Assembly (NCBI GenBank): GCA_942159475.1
Contig: OW804097.1
Span: 57,184,986 to 57,248,985 of the forward strand
DNA length: 64,000 nucleotides
DNA from: Sthenelais limicola
Taxonomy: Eukaryota > Annelida > Polychaeta > Phyllodocida > Sigalionidae
Direction: 5' to 3'
Both the position numbers and the translations under genes were made by a program. The notes under the pieces are model-generated. The model did not search any database. It had not been told where the DNA came from and saw only the letters and a program-made list of their open reading frames with translations. Below are positions 60,536 to 64,000 of this stretch, piece after piece (position 1 is the stretch's first letter; each line of letters starts with the position of its first letter).

Positions 60536-61400
60536 TCCAACTTGCTCTCATTCTCAAGACTAACGTCTACCTGCCAGAAATTGAACCAGAGGCTGATGTC
60601 ATTTTTGTGGATGGTTCTGCTTTACTGAGATCATTGTCTCACACACTGCTAAGACCCTTAGGAAATATGCAAGAATAAATTGCTGCCCTCCATCCAGGTG
60701 TATTTGTCTATATTCCAGAGAACAGATATCATCTTGGATGCAGTTTGAGAAGATTCCCAAAATTCCCAACAACTGCGGCAGAGCTTTTTCAAAGACATGG
60801 ATGATAAGTAAGAGTTGTACACCTTCCTAGCTGAATAGATCGTTGAAATGTGTACATCAGGCACCAAGAGAGAACATACTGTCCACAACAACTTATTTGT
60901 CAAGGTATGTATGAAGAGGCAGACAGACACATATTTGTATATGCAATACATGCAGCCTTAGAAGGGAAAATAAATGCCATGATCATTGGGGTCAGTGTCT
61001 TGCTGTAAGTCAAAAGGCTTGGTGTGCACAAGCTGTGGATGACTTTTAGTCATGGGAAACATCTAAGCTATATTCCTGTACAGGCTCTTGGGAGAGTCTG
61101 GGCTCTCAGTCAGGCTCTTGGGCTGGAGAAAACAAAAGACATCCTGTTCTTCCATGCCTTCCCAGGTTGTAATAGTTATATCTGCCTTCAGGGGAAGAGG
61201 AACCATATTTAAATATGCTTTCAGACAATATCACCCACTCAAGCATCCTTGAGAATCTGAAACGTGCCACCTACCAGGGAGGCTACATTTGGGCCAATCT
61301 AGATTGCCTACCAGAAATGCCAAGCCTTAATGATTGGGGGTGAATGGATGCTGATGGTCAGTGGCAAGTCCTTTGGACATCACTACCACCTGTAGTTTAG
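60480..61400 (+). pseudogene. Remnant of an unclassified, widespread invertebrate gene family
   Basis: Broken frames read DVIFVDGSALLRSLSHTLLR, ELYTFLAE, LWMTFSHGKHLSYIPVQALG, DILFFHAFPGCNSYICLQGK, then ATYQGGYIWANLDCLPEMPS and DADGQWQVLWTSLPP, in this order. They match, as far as I remember, a recurrent uncharacterised protein of invertebrate genomes (pattern LWxxFGxGKxxxYxxxHEIA, FHAxTGCDTVSxFxGKGK, RACYQxGxxWG). I know no function for it. It carries several stops and frameshifts. It lies between the arms of the long inverted repeat. Confidence 0.55.
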
Positions 61401-61859
61401 GCAATTTGATTTGAGAACATAGTGCACAGGGGATCTTACCTAGCTTACCTAGTGTTCTGCTTATAGATAATTGTTTTGGGAATGGTTATTGTAATCATCA
61501 TTAATCATCATTTTCCAGTATGTCTAGTATTACATATTCTCAAAACTGTTCTGTAGGTTTAAGTGCAAGGGGGATAAATGTTTGAGGTATTTAGATAGGT
61601 CAGATCTGATATTAGCAAGCCTGAAAGCATACTTTCAATCTGTCATCTTGCTGATGAATATAAATACGAAAATGATTCATACAAATCTGTTCTAAGAAAA
61701 TAGGATCTTTTTTTAAAAAATAGTGGACATTTGGGAAAATATCATACATTTTGAAAAACAGCAACTACCTTCTCACTGTAAGTAGATCAGGAATATAGAT
61801 TTGACTACATTATGATCATTCAAATGAGTCAAGTGATATAAACTTATCAAATTTTATGG

Positions 61860-61985
61860 CAAAAATTGGTAGCCATCTTGGTACATTGAGTAGCTATGGA
61901 ATACAAATATGGCCTCTACATAGGCAAATACATATGATATGACTTCAAGATCATTAAAAACAGATTATTCTAGCCAATTCTCATA
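61860..61985 (-). repeat. Decayed inner monomer of the inverted repeat
   Basis: The minus strand reads GAGAATTGGCTAGAATAATC...GATCTTGAAGTCATATCATA...GTAGAGGCCATATTTGTATT. This is the monomer of the arms and mirrors the plus-strand monomer at 57655-57850. Confidence 0.6.
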
Positions 61986-62034
61986 CAGGCTGGCCAAGGG
62001 GCGGCCTGTCGTCTATATCAAGCTTTAAATCATT

Positions 62035-62400
62035 CTCATTATCAGTCACCCCCATGTTTGATAACCTTACCAGTTTCGTGGCGTCCTGCTTCGGGACAGA
62101 AGAGTCGTCAGGAGGGCGTAAAAAGTCTGACTTTTCACGTTTAAACCATGTGCCCTTAGGAACGGATTCACAAACTTTTGAGCCCTAAGTGGCTTGTTTC
62201 TTTTTCTTGCCAATGGTACAAGTGGGCCTCCAATCTTCCCAATCGATATTTTCTAACAAAGAGATACTAAACTTTCTCTCAATAGAATCTGTACACTTCT
62301 GACCAGTTGGTGGGTTGTGCCTGACACCACCACATTTCCAACAGCTTCTTTTAACCATACTGACAGTATTGGTGACAGCCAAGTGTCACTACACATGGAA
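62035..62400 (-). pseudogene. Ngaro-like Gag N-terminal fragment
   Basis: The minus-strand frame begins MVKRSCWKCGGVRHNPPTGQ and KC, the same Cys-x2-Cys..His..Gly..Cys arrangement as the Gag start of copy 3 (YCSKCEEDHVPPVGKNC). It ends in KKKKQAT. The downstream sequence to 62035 has several stops. It appears to be an insertion that interrupts the right arm monomers. Confidence 0.5.
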
Positions 62401-62569
62401 GCAACCAAGCATGACTTGAGCGTGACTCACGGGTCCAAAACAAAATTTGCTCAGTCGTTGGAACAGAAGTGGCCGAGCGAGGCCCTGGTCAGCCAATATA
62501 TATGACAGATACGTATGCCCTCTAGTGTGAGTTCAAGTGGCGCCCCCTGGATATAATATTCTACCTGGT

Positions 62570-63810
62570 GGTGAGAAGTATATGATCCAATGTCAAAATC
62601 ACTTAAATTGACTATTCTAGCCAATTCTATGGCAAAAATAGCATTTTCATGGCAATAAAGGAGGCCATCTTGGAAAACGGTGGCCATCTTGAAATTTCAA
62701 GTGGCCCAAGAATACAAATATGGCCACTACATTAGTAAAAAAGTATGATTCAATGTCAAGATCATTCAAATCGGACTATTGTAGCCAAATCTATGGCAAA
62801 AATAGCATTTTTAGGGCAAAAAGGCGGCCATCTTGGAAAATGGTGGCCATCTTGAAATTTCAAGTGGCCCAGGAATACAAATATGGCCACTTCATTAGTA
62901 AAAACGTATGATTCAATGTCAAGATCATTCAAATCGGACTATTGTAGCCAATTCTACGGCAAAAATAGCATTTTCAGGGCAAAAAGGCGGCCATCTTGGA
63001 AAATGGTGGCCATTTTGAAATTTAAGGTGGCTCAAGAATACCAATATGACCTCTACAATGGTAAAAAAGTATGATTCAGTGTAAATTTCATTCAAATCGG
63101 ACTCTTCTAGCCAATTCTGTGTCAAAAATAGCATTTTCAGGCCTCAAATGGCGGCCATCTTGAAAAAAATGGTGGCCATCTTGAAATTTCAGGTGGCCAA
63201 CAGGCATATTGTTTGAAAGGTATGTATGAGAAACATTTGTGCCAAATTTGGTGCTTGCCTCATCATTTTAATGATTGCCCAAAAAACCCCACTTTATCTG
63301 CCCCACTAGAAGTATCAATTTATCAAAGGCTGTTGTCATGGCAACATGCATCTAGCAAAGTTTTTGAATGACTGGGGGTCTGTCATATGTCATGTACGAG
63401 GTTGCTGGAGTCTGACTTGTAAAAATAACCACAATGGAACATTCAGCATGTAACAACACAACTTCATATGTCTAAAAATGCCAATTTTTGGTGTTTGACC
63501 TTCAAATGACCTTGACCTTGACCCTAAATGACCTTCATCAGGTGTTCATCTGATAGCATGTACCAGGTTACATATGTGTGGTCACTTGAATCAAGTTCAT
63601 ATCATTTTTATTTCCAGAGATATGCAAAATTCTAAAATCCCCATTTTCATGGTTGGTTGCCATGGAAACGGATTTTATTAAAAATGCTCAACCATGCCAG
63701 CTTGGCATGGATCAGTTTCTTGAACCTGACCACCTGCTGGATCCATTTCAGCAAAAAAATTGTAGTAGTACTCCAAGTCACGCTTCCTCCATATTTGGGG
63801 GTTTGTCTAC
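62570..63810 (-). repeat. Right arm of the long inverted repeat
   Basis: Reverse complement of 55100-56270. It includes about four tandem monomers of roughly 165 bp between 62580 and 63190 (GGTGGCCATCTTGAAATTTC in each), the unique part with AAATGACCTTGACCTTGACC and the outer end GTAGTAGTACTCCAAGTCAC. The copies differ by scattered substitutions and by one or two monomers. Confidence 0.8.
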
Positions 63811-64000
63811 TGGACTATGTTGATGGATGTGAGATATTCACACATTCAGAAAATGTAAAAAAAAATTATTCATAACACAATAAATATCCATCCCATCTGT
63901 GCTATGAAATGTCCCTTCGTAACCTTGTCTGCCGTATTTATGAGTATAGGTGTTGTATGTTCACCCATATAGGAAAAGTCTCCAAATTGCCACATTGGTA

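Noticed and set aside
1..64000. CRISPR arrays, prokaryotic operons, phage or riboswitches
   Set aside because: Nothing in the window fits: the tandem repeats lack regular spacers and the genes are spliced animal genes.

Overview
This is nuclear genomic DNA from an invertebrate animal. The genes are split by spliceosomal introns of about 0.3 to 10 kb with GT/AG borders and consistent phases. They encode animal-type proteins (a Met/Ron-class receptor tyrosine kinase with IPT domains, CCP/sushi modules, NACHT, ICMT and an NPHP3-like DUF4062 protein). The introns are full of tyrosine-recombinase retrotransposons, MITEs and SINE-like pieces. The sequence does not fix the phylum. There are no prokaryotic operons, CRISPR arrays or convincing tRNA/rRNA genes.

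Layout. (1) 64-5857, minus strand: a receptor with a signal peptide, five CCP modules, one transmembrane helix and a cytoplasmic NACHT NTPase domain; it runs off the left edge. Nine exons join with perfect phase agreement. I do not recognise this architecture (an NLR-type switch placed behind a complement-like ectodomain), and it is the best candidate here for an undescribed system. (2) 7785-34822, plus strand, divergent from it: an 18-exon receptor tyrosine kinase of about 1,150 residues. It has a non-Sema N-terminus, a cysteine-rich module, three IPT/TIG domains, a TM helix, a complete Met-like kinase and a Tyr-containing tail. Its introns hold a 3'-truncated Ngaro-like element (about 9310-12203) and an almost complete Ngaro-like element (19240-25023) that carries a piggyBac-type MITE. 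They also hold further MITEs, a LINE tail and a decayed tandem array apparently derived from the receptor's own seventh exon. (3) 34823-43229: about 8.4 kb with no gene I can support. (4) 43230-46770, minus: a complete four-exon ICMT of 283 residues. (5) 48633-54896, plus: the first three exons of a myristoylation-motif DUF4062/NPHP3-like protein. Its first intron holds a Ngaro-like element with complete A1...B1-A2-B2 split direct repeats (49288-53862). (6) 55.1-63.8 kb: a pair of arms of about 1.2 kb in inverted orientation, built of a roughly 165-bp monomer. Between them lie a probable LTR, a DIRS-type fragment and the wreck of a widespread unclassified invertebrate gene family.

Function. 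The two divergent genes both encode surface receptors, so one may suspect co-regulation and a role in recognition. ICMT and the DUF4062 protein form a second head-to-head pair with about 1.9 kb between start codons. All retroelement copies carry at least one frameshift, nonsense codon or truncation. Exon borders were found by eye from splice consensus, reading frame and family motifs; transcript data would settle them.
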